DNA from: Amoebidium appalachense
Lineage: Eukaryota > Ichthyosporea
NCBI GenBank assembly: GCA_963693365.1
Contig: CAVNZM010000001.1
Span: 20,398,001-20,462,000 of the forward strand
Direction of reading: 5' to 3'
DNA: 64,000 bases
Below are positions 1 through 12,609 of this stretch, piece by piece (positions within the stretch are counted from its first letter, which is position 1; each line of letters begins with the position of its first letter). A model generated the notes under the pieces. It saw only the letters and a list, made by a program, of their open reading frames with translations. It did not search any database and had not been told where the DNA came from. The translations under genes and the position numbers were made by a program.

Positions 1-277
1 CGCTAGCCCTGTTAATCCATCCCTTATCCCTGCCTTCCCCATCCCCAACCCCCCAACCCCCCTCCCCCCCAAACACACACACACATACACACACACACAC
101 ACACACTTGGCGAGCCCGTATCCAGGAAGAGCCTTTAGACCAAACCACACCCTCGAAAAAGGGTATAACTAACGGTAAAAAGCGGCCATTTTATGCACCT
201 TCATAGGTCGTGAAGTCTCCTTAGAGATCCACTAAATATGTCCCTGCACAACTGCATTGGGCTTCGGCTTACAAATT

Positions 278-315
<38 letters not shown>

Positions 316-554
316 ACACGGTAAAGCAAAGAAAGAGAAAAGGAGAAAACTGGGACGACAGGGCAGCAATTTAGCTGCCTAGTTGTATATTCGATGCCAC
401 GAATATACCTCTTATATTATTTTTTTGTCTTTTGCCATCTTATTTACGTCTAGTTTTTATGGCCATACTGCTGTGTTTTTAAGGGGTAGCCTCATGGTTT
501 CGTTATCCTTCTTTCTGTGTGAACTGAGTGCCCTAATCGGATTCCGTCAAACAG

Positions 555-1116
555 GTCACCTCCTGTTCACATATCTTTTGTGAAAACTGTGCTGCAAGCC
601 ACCTGACGCACGGACGCTCCTGCCCTCTATGTAAGTGGCGATGTTGCCTCAAAGTTTTGTCTGACAGCTACTGCCCGCATAAATGCCAATGCAACCCCTG
701 TGTCTCCCCCCTCCCCCCCACCCCCCCACCTCCACCCCCACTCCCACCCTCCTCCCCCCCCCCCCCCCCCCCCCCCCCCATCCCCCCCCCAAAAAAGCTC
801 CACCCTAACCCCCCCACCCCCCCCCCCCCCCCTCCCTCTCTACGGGCCTTTCGTTTCCTTCACTCATTCCTCACTATGCTTGTACTAGAGGGACTGCACA
901 CACAAAAACACATCATGCAGCACAAATTTTGGTGTTTGTATACCATGAGATGCAAAAAATTCATTTATTTTCCCATTTTACTGCACCGTTCTGCCCAACA
1001 CACGTAAAATTTGGCATCATGTGTGTAGTATAAAGCCAAGTATTGGGATCGATTGAACTTGCGAAATGTGCAAGTAAGATTTTTTAGGGAAAATGTGCCA
1101 GCGCACCACCTCCCCA

Positions 1117-1172
<56 letters not shown>

Positions 1173-1935
1173 AAAAACGGAGGAGGGAGGGGGGGGGGGG
1201 GGGGGGGGAGGGGGGGAAGCAAGAGAGAGGAGTTCGGGGGTCTCTATCTGTGTGTACAGTATGTGTGGTGTGTGTCTGTGTGTGTGCGCGCGTGTGTTGG
1301 GAGGGAGGAGGGGGGGATAGAGAGAGCGTGTGTGTGTGTGTGGTCACATGGTACTTACTGCAAAGGGATCGTTACTACTACTCCCTGGTGCGACCACCTC
1401 ACGTGGCACCAGGTACACATGCATGGTTACCGTGATCTGAAGGGTTTGTATTTCATGGCTCTCTCCCCTTTGCGTTACCTTTCTGCACACCTACTCACAC
1501 CTTTTTAGCACCCACCTTTGGAATTCGACTACTACCACACTCAGTCTTAATTTATAAACACACCTCGTCGATAGTAGCACTTCTCTTATCCTCGGTGATT
1601 TGTGCTGCAGGTCAAGCCAGTTTGGCCGGACAGAACGACTTTGTGCGGACCGAGCTGAATCCTTCAGAGGAGTACAAATCGGTAAATGCTGCAGCTGTGT
1701 TAATCAACTCCGCGCATATTTCTAGTTATTAGCAAAGACACCCAGGCGCAAGAAGCTCAAACAGGGCCAAGGTTATCGTGCGTCACGTCGTGTGAGTAGT
1801 AATAGATCTCTGCTATGGTGACTCTTGCCAAAGATGCGTACTTTTATTTGCCGGTGCTCCGTGGCGTAGTTCTCTGTGATTTATGGGTAGGTGACGACGA
1901 TTGGGCAAGTCGGAAGAGTGTGAGATAAGGACCTT

Positions 1936-1977
<42 letters not shown>

Positions 1978-2730
1978 AAGACTGCTGTGGTCTTTTGTGG
2001 GCCTCAATGCCCTGCCAGTGTACTCCATGATGTGTGCTGACCCATCATCTTTTTGCTGGGACGCAGTTGGTGCTTGCCGGCCTTAAACCTGACGTCATCA
2101 ACGACATTGCCAGCCGCGCCCTTGCCTTCTACGTGTTCCAGGTAGGCAGTGTGTTTGTGCAGTTGGAGGGAAATGATTGAAAACTGGTGCTGTGTCTTTG
2201 ACAGCATGAGCGGGAGATGCATGCATGGCACGTGTTACCTTGCGTAAAAAACATCTAGCAGCACAACAATGTTACATGTGCAGATAGGCACTCTTGGTAG
2301 TGGGAACCCAGGGAATACAGACTGAACTTCATGTGTTGTGTGCACAGGTGCAGGTGGACCGTATGTTCCAGCAGCAGATGGTTCAGCGGTGGGTCCAGCA
2401 GGCGCAGGAAAGCATGCGCACCCTCCAGACCAGCAATAGCACCCTCACCGGCGAGCTGCAAGGTACGCGTGCGCATGAGCATCGCACAAGGTGCACAGGC
2501 TTGCAACACCTGCTATGCTAGAATGCACGTGGCACACATTCCATGCGCACCGTAGGTTACCTGCACTGCACATGCACGCACACACACCAATACTCGGAGC
2601 GACCTTATCCTCCCTCCCCCCCCCCCCCCCCCCCCCCCCCCCTTCCCCTCTCTCTCTTTTCCCCCCCCACTCCCCTCCCCCTCCCCTCCCCCCCTCTCCA
2701 CCCCCCCCTCCCCCCCTCTCCACCCCCCCA

Positions 2731-2775
<45 letters not shown>

Positions 2776-4602
2776 AACAAAATAAAGAGAAAGACATTCA
2801 ACGAATGAATGAATGAAAGAAAGACTAAAAAAGAACACATGCACACACATGCACACACAGCCTGACACGTGCGCATGCACACAAACACACACACACACAC
2901 ACACAGAAAAAAGAAAAGAAAAAAAAAAGAGAGAGAGAAAAAAAGAAAAAGAAAAAGAAAAAAATTGAATGCCACAGCCACGTGACAGCCATGCGCAAAA
3001 ACACCCGACATCTGCTGACCACCCTATGCCCTCCTCCGTCCCCCCCCCCCCCCCCCCCCCCCCTCCCCCCCCCCCCCCTCCCCCCCCCCCCTCCCCCCTC
3101 CTCCTTTGGGCTGTAATTTGCATTCTCTACGGGCAACGATTGAACACACACGTACATTTCAAACCCTACTGTCACACCGGGATATCGCATCAACGTTACT
3201 GGACACCTTGGATTACTGCAAAATAGCCGCACAAGCCAAGACTCAAGGTGAGGCACACACTCAATATATTGATAATCGATAATGTTCATATATGGGTCTC
3301 ATAGGCAATTGCAGAACTAATTTGGAGCAGGTTGGTGCCTACCACAGCCTGTTGTGTGCACGACTTTCATCTTCCTTTGTTGCATCGGTTATAGCAGATC
3401 TTGCCCGTTAACCCTAAACCCTTAACTTTTTCACGGTGCGCTACGCCTAAATTGCACATGGGGGGCCCTGGGGCATACTCGTTACCATGTGAATATTGGC
3501 ATTGGGGGAGCTACTAATCGCCACGTGTATATTGCACACGTGGGGATACTCATACGTGTATATTACACATGCTAGTTACTCATACGTGTACATTGCAAAT
3601 GGGGGAGATACTCATACGTGTACATGCACATGGGGGGGATCATCGCGGCTCATAATCTACATGCACAGTGGGGGGGGGGGGGGGGGGGGGGGGGGGGGAT
3701 ACTCATACGTGTGCATGCATATGGGGGGATACTCATCACGTGACGTGATGGCATGCACATGGAAGGGGGGGGGGGGGGGGGGGGGGGGGGGATATTCATA
3801 CGTGTGCATGCACACTGGGGGGATACTCATCACGTGGCGTGATGGCATGCACATGGGGGGGGGGGGGGGGGGGGGGGGATACTCATACGTGGGCATGCAC
3901 ATGGGGGGACATTCACACGTGTACCAGCACTGCAGAAGGACGTGGAGAGTCTACGGCAGCGGGCCAGTGCCAACCAGGACCGACTGGCCGAGAAGACCGT
4001 GCAGCTGCAGAACCTCCAGGCACGCTGCTGGCCCCACCCTTAACCCCCCACACCTTGCCCCCCTCGCAATCCCTACCGTCCCAGTTTAACTCACTAACTA
4101 TTCCCGGGGTCCCACTCCCTCACCCAGATCTAATTATTATTATGATCGTAGATAGCGCCCCCCCTCCCCCCCCCTCCCCTCCCCACCCCCCGCCAACCAC
4201 TTTCCCCCTCCCTAATCATGGTCAAACAGCATGCTGCTATGTATAAAAGAGAAAACACGGCCCTGTAGGACTCTGAGATGGCAGAGCTTTAGGAAATTAT
4301 TCCTCTATTATATAGTAAGGTCTTGATACACCGTGCAATACACTCCATCCGCACAAACTGAATTTCGATCTCCGTCTTTGCCACGGTTCCAACGCTGCCC
4401 CGTGCTCACTGTCCCTCTGCAGAGCCTGTACGACAACCTCAAGCGGCAGACCCTGGGCACCATGAAGATGGCGAACCTGCCGAACATTGGCGACGGCATA
4501 GTCGGGGCAGGCCCTCAAATCCCCTCGGCTCTCCAGATGCCCGGTATGCCCACAGCCCACGGTATGGTGCATCCCGACACCATACAGCTACACCATACAC
4601 CA

Positions 4603-4637
<35 letters not shown>

Positions 4638-4756
4638 ACACCACTACCATTTTCATGATCATGACTTTGTTTTTGTTGGTCTAAGATATAGGGTGGGTGG
4701 GAGTTTAGGGAGATGACGGTTCAACTTATCTTTTAGGTGGCTGCAGCGAAGGGGGT

Positions 4757-4794
<38 letters not shown>

Positions 4795-6177
4795 AGGGGG
4801 GGGGGGGGGGGGGGGGCCCCCGGTGGGGGCTGGGCCAAGGGGGGGGCTGCTCCTCACGTACCTACCATACCTGTTGTTTCCTGACTAGTAGGACTTCGGT
4901 GCAACATTTGAGCCTTTAGCCTGTCCGCTTACACACTGAGCCTTACAAATGTTTATCTGCTCCTACCAAAGCTCTGATTCTAAAACTTCTACCCTGCAGA
5001 CATGACGGCAGGCTTCCAGCTGCCTCCTATTCCAAGCCCATCCCTATCGGTTCCCAGAACCAACATGCAGAGCATGAAACCCTTCGGCCATCATGCACCC
5101 AACCCAGGTGAAGAATCTGCATCCCAATTTGTGCCTGTGCACCACTGATCTGCCATAATGATTGCATCATTTTGAAACAGGCGAGAAGCCTTAGAGCACT
5201 CGTCAGAATATCCTGATAAACGATGTGCATTTGCCTATTGCCTTATGGAAAATCCCGGACCAACACTTACAGATCACTCAGGCGCGCCATCATTGCTTCG
5301 TAATCCGATAAAGCTTCCTCCCCCCCCCCCCCCTCCCCCCCCCCCCCCCGGCCCCTGCCCCCTGCCCCCCCCCCCCCCCCCCCCCCCTCCCCTCCCCCCC
5401 CCCCCGCCCCTACATCTGTGTACCATGACGTACTGACTGTTGCTTGCGCCAGCACATGCAGCACCCGTGCATGCAGGTGCCTGCCAGCCCAGTCCCCGGC
5501 ACACCCTGGAGGGCAGCTCGATGCACGCGGGGTTCTCGGCCCAGCGGGGGTTCCAGCCTATGGATCGGGGAGTTGAGTCTGCCGGTGCCGTGCGGCGCAC
5601 TCCCGGCCGCAGCACGCCAGGGCACGGGTCCAACGCCATGTTGGTCGACCCCCCTGTGGCCACGGCCACGGTAGCCCCAGGCACGTGCAGACTCCCCTAG
5701 GCAACCACCCCTGTGCAGTGTCCATGCTGTATGTCCGTGCGTGCACGGCAATGATTATGTGTGTGCTGCTGCAATGGAACAGTCGGACCACGTGACCTGC
5801 ACAAAATTGTAGCAGGCAGAAGACCGGGGTGGGCCAGCACTGGGAGCAGTTAGTGGCAGGCAACTTCCTATAGCCACGTAGGTGGCTAATATTAGTGCTG
5901 GCGGCTAGTCACTATGATCCTTGGTTTCCCTTAAACACCACAGGCATAGGTACAACTTAAACAGCGCCGCTGGTTATATTTGTTGGTATGGCCTATATTG
6001 CGGGGATCCTATTGAGAACCCTCCCGCGGCTAACACACGGTTCGTGCATTTGCAGCCACAGAACAACCTCGAGGGCCTCCTCGACGGCCACCCAAAACCC
6101 CGACCATGAGTTTCAGCCAAATAATGCAACAGAAGAGAATCACAGCAGCAAGCAGCAGGGGCAATGGCACGGTGTGA
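555..6177 (+). CDS. CCNB1IP1 (HEI10): HEI10/CCNB1IP1-like meiotic RING E3 ligase, 5' partial
   Basis: Proposed exons: 555-630, 1611-1681, 2067-2141, 2348-2462, 3928-4019, 4423-4543, 5000-5107, 5453-5680, 6056-6177 (TGA 6175-6177). All junction phases agree and give about 335 residues; human CCNB1IP1 has 277. The first exon encodes the second half of a RING finger (VTSCSHIFCENC, then CPLC). Next come FVRTELNPSEEYKS and LVLAGLKPDVINDIASRALA, closely matching the human segments after the RING, then a Gln-rich coiled coil (exons 4-5) and SLYDNLKRQ, which matches the conserved end of the coil. The tail is Pro/Ser-rich and ends in a basic stretch (RRPPKTPTMSFSQIMQQKR). In known systems this family is a SUMO/ubiquitin ligase acting at crossover sites on meiotic chromosomes. 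The exon carrying the N-terminal CxxxC half of the RING was not found and probably lies left of the window. Two introns would use GC donors (4020, 5681). If the second is not spliced, exon 8 reads on to TAG at 5698-5700. Confidence 0.85.
3535..3927 (+). repeat. Minisatellite ending at a HEI10 splice acceptor
   Basis: Degenerate tandem units built on ATACTCATACGTGTGCATGC followed by a G run. At least seven units can be read, with G runs growing to about 30 bases in the middle units. The array fills the end of the intron before exon 5. The last degenerate unit (GACATTCACACGTGTACCAG) supplies the AG that keeps the reading frame. Confidence 0.8.
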
Positions 6178-6657
6178 GTCGACGCAACACCCACAGGATA
6201 GAGCTTGTAGGGTTTATTGGACCCGCAACAATAAGTTAACAATAGGCCTTCGGTATAGTCGCAAAAGTTTAGACATACAAAATTGTCAAACGACAGTACA
6301 AGGGTTCGCAACACCAGTGTATCATTAGTCACTTTGAACTGCGGCCCGGCTCAACATACTATGCCGCTGTCCCGCGGCGTAGTAGTGATCAGCCACTTAC
6401 GTAAGCCAGTGGGTACATAGCCTTGGAGACTAGTGTATCATCATAGCCATCAAAAGATTAATAGAGCACAAAGTCCCCACAACTGTAGTATTTCAGTGGA
6501 ATTATTCTAGTCCAAACAACTGTTGCATTTTTGGGACTATACTATTCATCAACAAATTACCATAGTCAGGTGATCAACAAAATTATTAAATATATGGCAA
6601 CGGGACCCAACAGTAAATATTAGGTTTGTACAACCACCAACGAGTAACGACTTAGTT

Positions 6658-6663
6658 AATAAA
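6658..6663 (+). promoter_or_regulatory. Polyadenylation signal AATAAA after the HEI10-like gene
   Basis: AATAAA about 480 bases after the proposed stop. It is the only perfect copy I noticed on this strand between that stop and 6.8 kb. Confidence 0.45.
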
Positions 6664-6799
6664 GTTTATACAGTTCAGCTCATTGACAAAGAGGAGCAAA
6701 CAGCTTTGCTCGTCCCCATTCATTATGCCAAAACACATCTACAATACCTCTTTCTTTCGTGTATCCCACCACCCTACGCGCATACGACAAGAGCAGGTC

Positions 6800-7348
6800 T
6801 CACCACGGTCTCCACAGCTTGTCCTCCGTAGCCGACTGTGTGTTCTCTATGGGTGTAGCCCCCCCCACCCTCTTAGTAACGGGGCTGACGGGCAGGGACC
6901 GTGCGTGCTGCTGTGGGGCGCTGCAGGCCAGCGAGTCTATTGCGTCCTGCATGGCCTCCAGCTCGTGCAGCAGGCTGGCCTTCACCGGCCCGGGCCCCTC
7001 TTGCCCAGCCACCTGCACAGGCAGGGGCGCACAGTCGAGTTCGTCCTGCAGGGTGTCGAAAAATTGTGCCGCACTTGCTTGCGTCATGGGTGTGGCCGGG
7101 GGTGTCCACTCGTACGCAACCTCGGAATAGCGCCGTGTCCTCTCTGCGTGCGGGGGCTGCACGTATACACTAGCCACAGACAAGCGAGGAACGGCACGCG
7201 GCGAGCGCTCACGCTCAGAGCCAAAGCTGTAAGGGGCTGACGATTGCCGTGAAAACGGCTGGAGTTTTGCAACCCCCGCAGGCCCCTGCGGTAGAACCCG
7301 CATGGGTCCCGCTGAAAAGCTGCCGCGGTGTACGTGCACGTACGACAT
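6800..7348 (-). CDS. Unknown intronless protein, low complexity
   Basis: Open frame of 182 codons from the ATG at 7348 to the stop at 6800. An upstream in-frame ATG at 7411 would give 203 residues, but its extra N-terminal codons look less coding-like. The protein is rich in Pro, Ser, Ala and Arg and probably disordered. A central stretch (AAQFFDTLQDELD, then LLHELEAMQDAIDSL) could form one or two amphipathic helices. No signal peptide, membrane segment or known domain was recognised. It is convergent with the HEI10-like gene. AATAAA on this strand at 6213-6218 would place the two 3' ends in overlap. The high GC of the frame resembles the other genes and contrasts with the AT-rich flanks, the main reason to think it real. 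Confidence 0.5.
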   Translation of the reverse strand: MSYVHVHRGSFSAGPMRVLPQGPAGVAKLQPFSRQSSAPYSFGSERERSPRAVPRLSVASVYVQPPHAERTRRYSEVAYEWTPPATPMTQASAAQFFDTLQDELDCAPLPVQVAGQEGPGPVKASLLHELEAMQDAIDSLACSAPQQHARSLPVSPVTKRVGGATPIENTQSATEDKLWRPW

Positions 7349-9338
7349 ACTGTAGCAGTGGCAGGGTAGCAAGCGTGTATTGGTGTTGAAATAATGCACT
7401 ACTTGGAACAAGTTCTCTTCTCGACCATAGGACTCCCAAAGGCCCCAGCATGCGTGCTACGCAGAACGTTATGTTACGGGTCCGCACTGAATATTTCAGT
7501 TCTGCTCCTTATAATTCCACGTTGTAATTTTTTTCCCAGTATGCACTCCTTTCCGTGCAACCAGTGGCAGTGATGCTGGCAGCCGACCAAGGTTTCACAG
7601 AGGCAAACAGGACAAAAAACACAGATAACCAAGGCCGGCCTCCCTATGTATGGGAGCCAGACGTTGTTGGTTTCGCAGATGGACCAATCCTAAGAGGCAA
7701 AGGCATCCCCCTTGATGGGCGGACTTAGTAGATGATGTTCGTGCAGTTTTGGAAAGAGAATTCTTTTTCTGGGGCAATATTGAAGGATTTTCGATGCAAA
7801 TAGTGTGGCGTGGGCCTAATTAATACTCAAATGCTTAAAATTTAAAATAATAAGTTTAATTTTTAAACCAGGCGAATATTAGTCTTAGAGCGACAAGGAT
7901 GATCGAAGTATGCAATCGCAAAACAATTTATTCCGAAAATATTGCAAAAATATAGAACCCCAAAGATAAGGGCCAACAAATCCATATGCAGTTTAACAGC
8001 CTTTGTCAGTCAATGACTTACAACCACGCAATAAATAGATTAGCCAGGAAGCCACCAAAATATAATCCTAGCAATTTTTTTTTTAAAAAGATATCTTCTG
8101 CCAGGGAATAGAGCCTTGAGTCATGGGTGATAGACTTAGTGGCAGTTCAGCTTTCATAACGGACCAATCAAGCAAACGTATCAAAGATACAATATGCGGA
8201 TAAAGAATTACAGCCAAAACGATTTTAATTACAGTCTGCTTTGATTGGTTTATTTGCTTTACGGCTGTAGCATACCAATGTTATCTCTCGTGTATAACAG
8301 ATTAGCGAAATATGATTGGCCATCTATCATGCTATTAAAAGACGATGCTCAAAAATGCGACAGGATCTGAGCTTTGGGAACTGGGTCTTGCTTTTTTGAA
8401 GATTTTTTCGGTGCTGTGGTTCTATTTGCCCACAGCAGCCAGCTCCTTCTCCTTACGAGATTTTTTTTTTTCCCTAAGGAAAAAAAAAATCAACAATTTT
8501 TTGTTCTGTTTGAATCCTTACCAACATTATACATACTGTACAACATCTCTCAGGCTGATCTATCATCGAATGGATCTATAACCATGATCTATACAAGCGG
8601 GCACCTTCTTTTATCCAATTCCAAATCATGGTTTGGTCTCCCACAACAGTAACGATTGGTAAGATCTCATACCATCGGGTTACCGAGCCATCTGCACAAT
8701 GCACCCACCTTCCATTTTGGGCTTTCCCGCAGCCGGCGCCGGGCCGCCGGCTGACAGCTGTACACTGATTCAGCTGTGAGTTCGAGGCTGGCCCTGCAAT
8801 CGGAAATTTATATATCCTAGCCCCTTAAAATTTCTCACTTGAAAATATGTGTTTTGCTTGCTATTTTTTTTCTTGCTACGATTGGATTTATTTGCTACCA
8901 TCTATCACACATGAGTTATGCAAGGCGGGCTATTGGTAAGATCAGGCTTAGGGCCAGAAAATTGTCCCTGAAAGTCCGATAATCGTCCCTAACTTTTCGA
9001 GGCTAAGTCCATCAAGTTCTGAAATATTGGCCCTAGAAGAGCTAAATATACTAGAAAAATGGCAACTAGAAAAGGTTTTTGGCTCTATTAGGGCCATCCA
9101 GGCTGGTGGAAAGCTGCCAAACTGGCACTAGCCAAAAACAATTTCACACCCTGATGGAGATCTTGGCCAGATCTCTGCATGATATGAAATCTAATTATAA
9201 CTCCTGACAGATACCAGTGGCTTACCTGGCCAGGCCGTGCTGAGGGCCGTGCAGGCAGCCGCGTCACCCTTTTTTTTTCTTTTCGTTTGCACGGAATCAA
9301 GCGCCACCTTATACCTACCACCTACTGAGGCGGTGTGT

Positions 9339-9375
<37 letters not shown>

Positions 9376-10471
9376 AAAAAGGGCCGCCTGAAGTAGATGT
9401 ATAACGCCGCACGTGTGGCAACACGTCAGTACGTGTTAGACCTTATAATTATACACACGAGCAACGTTAGGAAGGAGCCATGGGAAAAGGCAATAAACAG
9501 TTTCTGCACATTGAACGAGGAGGTTTCATTGCACCTGCTTGTTATAACTGTGCGAAACAATTATACTCAAAGTTGCTTGGGCCACATCATGCTGGCATTG
9601 CTGTGTAGGGTGTCGTTGAGCTGCGCGCCGGCGAACCACTATGGTGAAATACAGTGATGATATACTAGCTCCCGTATTGCACGCCCCACACTGACGTTAC
9701 GTCTCATGGCATTCCACTCACGTGAGCATAGCATTACGAACACGGTTTTCAACAGACCACGAACACACTTCGCCTGGACAGAGCACTCACCCAAGCAAAC
9801 AAAATCCAAGCAAACAAAAACGCTTGGGAACGTGCAAGCATTTCGCTGAACTTCACAAGAAGAAACCTTTAACAATACTGAAACAAACATGGTATCATGC
9901 ACACGCAGACAGGAGCACCAGGACGGCACCGTATTCATGCCCACCCATACACACATACCGTTGCACACACATCCCCACTCACAGAGACACACACACAGTT
10001 AGACTCACAAAAACTCACTGTAACAGAGCACCCGCTAGTAATAGCACACACGCAGAAAGAAGAAGGGGAGAGAGAGGGGGAGGGGGGGAGAGAGGAGTGA
10101 GAGAGAAAGTGAGTGAGGGAGTGAGAGAGTTGAGAAAGAGAGAAAGGAAAGAGGGAGGGAGGGAGAGAATAAGAGAGGCAGTAGAGCTTCAGTGTGTACT
10201 TGTGTGTTTGTGTGTGTGGAGGGGGAAGGGGTGGGAGGTGGGGGGTGGGGCAGCCGGGGGGCGGAACGAAGAAATGACGAGGGAAAAAGAGGGAGCAAGG
10301 GAAAGGGAAAGAAAGAATCCGGAGAAAAGGGGTGAGGCGGGGAGGGGGGGGGGGGGGGGGGGAGGGGGATGCAGACAGATAATAGTAGGCCGCGATGGTG
10401 CGCTTTGAAAAAGGATAAGTTTTTCTTATCCTTTCTAACTCGTACCCTTGGAAAATTGAGAGTAGACATGC

Positions 10472-10506
10472 TCATACGGCGGCTGAGGCCACAGTCGCAT
10501 GTGGCA
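10472..10506 (+). repeat. Short dispersed repeat, copy 1
   Basis: Thirty-five bases beginning TCATACGGCGGCTGAGGCCA. They recur at 15574-15608 with three mismatches by eye. The copies are in the same orientation about 5 kb apart and their flanks do not match. Too short to classify. Confidence 0.6.
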
Positions 10507-10885
10507 GCCAGGTAGGCGAAGCAAAACCATGTTTGGGTAGACTGCCACAAGTCAGAAAAATATTGTATGGCTGCAAGCGTACCGATTAAGTTGCAGTGCG
10601 CACGTACTATGTAATGAATTTACCAATACGCACACTTTGCGCATGCCAATGAGAACAAAGTGTGCGTATCGGGATAGTCCGTGTGTAGGCGGACGTGTGT
10701 CCTGGTGTGTGTCTGTGACGTGTGTTGCAGCGTGTGGTGTGTGAGAGGGTGCATGTGAGTGTTGCGGTGTGTGGGTGTGTGCATATGTATGTGTTTGTGT
10801 GTTTGTGTGTTTGTGGTTGTCACAACTTGTGTGTCACGGCCGGTGCACGGTGTGTGTGTTGTACTGTGTGTCAAGGCGTAGGACA

Positions 10886-10887
<2 letters not shown>

Positions 10888-10970
<83 letters not shown>
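10888..10970 (+). repeat. (GT)n microsatellite
   Basis: About 40 uninterrupted GT dinucleotides inside a wider GT-rich block from about 10680 to 10990. Confidence 0.95.
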
Positions 10971-12022
10971 GTGTGGCACGATGTGTGTGTGTGTTTGAGT
11001 GCTAGAGCTGCCTGAGGTACGTCAAGTCATGTTGGTACTGGGACCACCTACTGAGACCGTGCACGGTGCCGGGACCCAGCCTCTGGCCCGGCCTAGGCTC
11101 CATGGCAGGCATATGAGCGCTATTTTTCAAAGCGCCGGACTAAGGAGGGTGACTGATCGATCACGTGCCTGCCTTCTGATTTCCTGTCCTGGAATAAAAG
11201 CTCTCAAATAGATGTATTCTTACGGCGGCTGGAGGGCCCATCGTCTGGTGGTGGCCCTTGTCCTGGACTCCTGTTGCAAGCTTTTGCAATTGGGCAGGGC
11301 TCTGCCCTGAAAAAACAAGCCGCATCAGTGGCGTCCAAGGCCTCCTCAAAACAATACTCTGACAGGGGGCTTTGGTGGCGTCACGCTGTGTTGTCACGAT
11401 ATACTGTGTGACATGTGTTTTAAATCCTGAGGCTGACTTCTGAACTTCAAAGTATGAGGGTAGCTAAAGTTGTTCAAGTGACCGTGGTTCGACAGTCAAC
11501 TTCGAAGTTCCGTTCCACGGTCTCCTGAACATTTGCAGTGTGGAGAAAGGCATGTGCGAAGTGTTGTCCTGATTGGGTGAACGCGAACCCGCAAAGCCCC
11601 AGAATACTGATTGGATGGTTTAAGGGTTTATGTCCGTTTATGGTGCCACACATGCTTGTCATTGGCTGTAAACGAGGTAAGTATGCTGTTGAGAGTTATA
11701 ATATGATTGGGTGGTCAGGTGTAGGGTTGATAACGTTTTATATGGTAGACCTAAGCCCTGGGCCCCTGAGCTGCCGTAAGGCTTGCTTTAATAATCCCGA
11801 AGTGTTCCAGAGATACATTTTATTCCTTTCAAACACCTTTTATCATTTAGAATGGTCAGGGACTTTTGAATGGGCTAAGATGTAGTAAATGGGTTGCCTG
11901 CATGTTGGCCACTAGGTGCCATGACAATGACGCTATCATTCAAGGCGCAGGTGATTAGATACAAATCAGCAACACATTTGTTCTAGCCTCAACCATTGTT
12001 GCCCCAGAAAAACCGCGGGTTC

Positions 12023-12415
12023 TTGTGACTTGACTTGACTTGGAGTCGTGCCTCGACTTGAGACCCGATGTCTCAAGTCGCGACTTCAGGTGACTTGTTA
12101 CTATTTTTAGTGCACATTTTGACCGATTCATCGCGCGCTGGTGGGCGGGGGCTGGGGGGAAGGGGGGGGGAGGGGGTAAAGGACTGGGGGGGGGGGTGGG
12201 GGGGGGGGCTCCGGACGGCTCCCCAGTCTCCCCCCCCCCCTCCTCCTCCCCCCCCCCCCCTCCCCCCAACCCCCTCACGCCACGGGCGGGCCGAGGCCCC
12301 CCACCCTCGGCCCAAGTCACCCCTGAGTCACGCCTGATGGCCTGACTTGACTTGAGTCAAGTCAGGAGCTTTCGTGACTTCAAGTCGCGACTCGGAGTCA
12401 AGTCGTCACACCCCT
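12023..12415. mobile_element. MITE-like inverted repeat with G/C-run hairpin core
   Basis: The left end (TGTGACTTGACTTGACTTGG, then AGTCG and CGACTTGAG motifs) is imperfectly complementary to the right end (AGTCGCGACTCGGAGTCAAG, then TCGTCACACCCCTG). The core has an interrupted G tract (about 12151-12210) facing an interrupted C tract (about 12230-12268), so the whole roughly 390-base unit can fold back. No reading frame for a transposase is present. The ACTTGACTTG ends followed by ACACCCCTG are typical of non-autonomous DNA elements. No convincing target-site duplication was identified. Confidence 0.55.
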
Positions 12416-12609
12416 GTGTGCGTTAAGTTGCACGTTGTGATAGTTGGTGTGCTGATTGCTGTTCGTGCTTTCAAAGTCACCTTAGTCACCTCTTTGACAA
12501 GTCCTAGTATCTACTACATAGACCTGCTTTAGCTAAACCAAGTCGAAGAGCTATGTTGCCACAATATTAAAAACCTGCAGGCCACTAGACTTGCTGCTCG
12601 CACGCCACC

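Larger units (their letters stand above)
7412..12022. other. Gene-poor spacer
   Basis: AT-rich and rearranged sequence with stops in all frames. It holds a poly-T run (9340-9373), A/G-rich simple sequence (10060-10360), a GT-rich block (10680-10990) and several CCAAT-type motifs near 8165-8315 and 11570-11710. No exon chain could be built. Open frames here are simple-sequence artefacts. Confidence 0.6.

Noticed and set aside
383-583. N-terminal exon of the HEI10-like protein
   Set aside because: The open frame here is not in the RING frame and lacks the expected CxxxC pattern; the frame of exon 555-630 is fixed by CSHIFCENC.
657-1007. Proline-rich open frames over C runs (many similar ones throughout, with Gly-rich frames on the other strand)
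   Set aside because: C and G homopolymers read as poly-Pro or poly-Gly in any frame; no conserved flanks or start context, and they cross introns of real genes.
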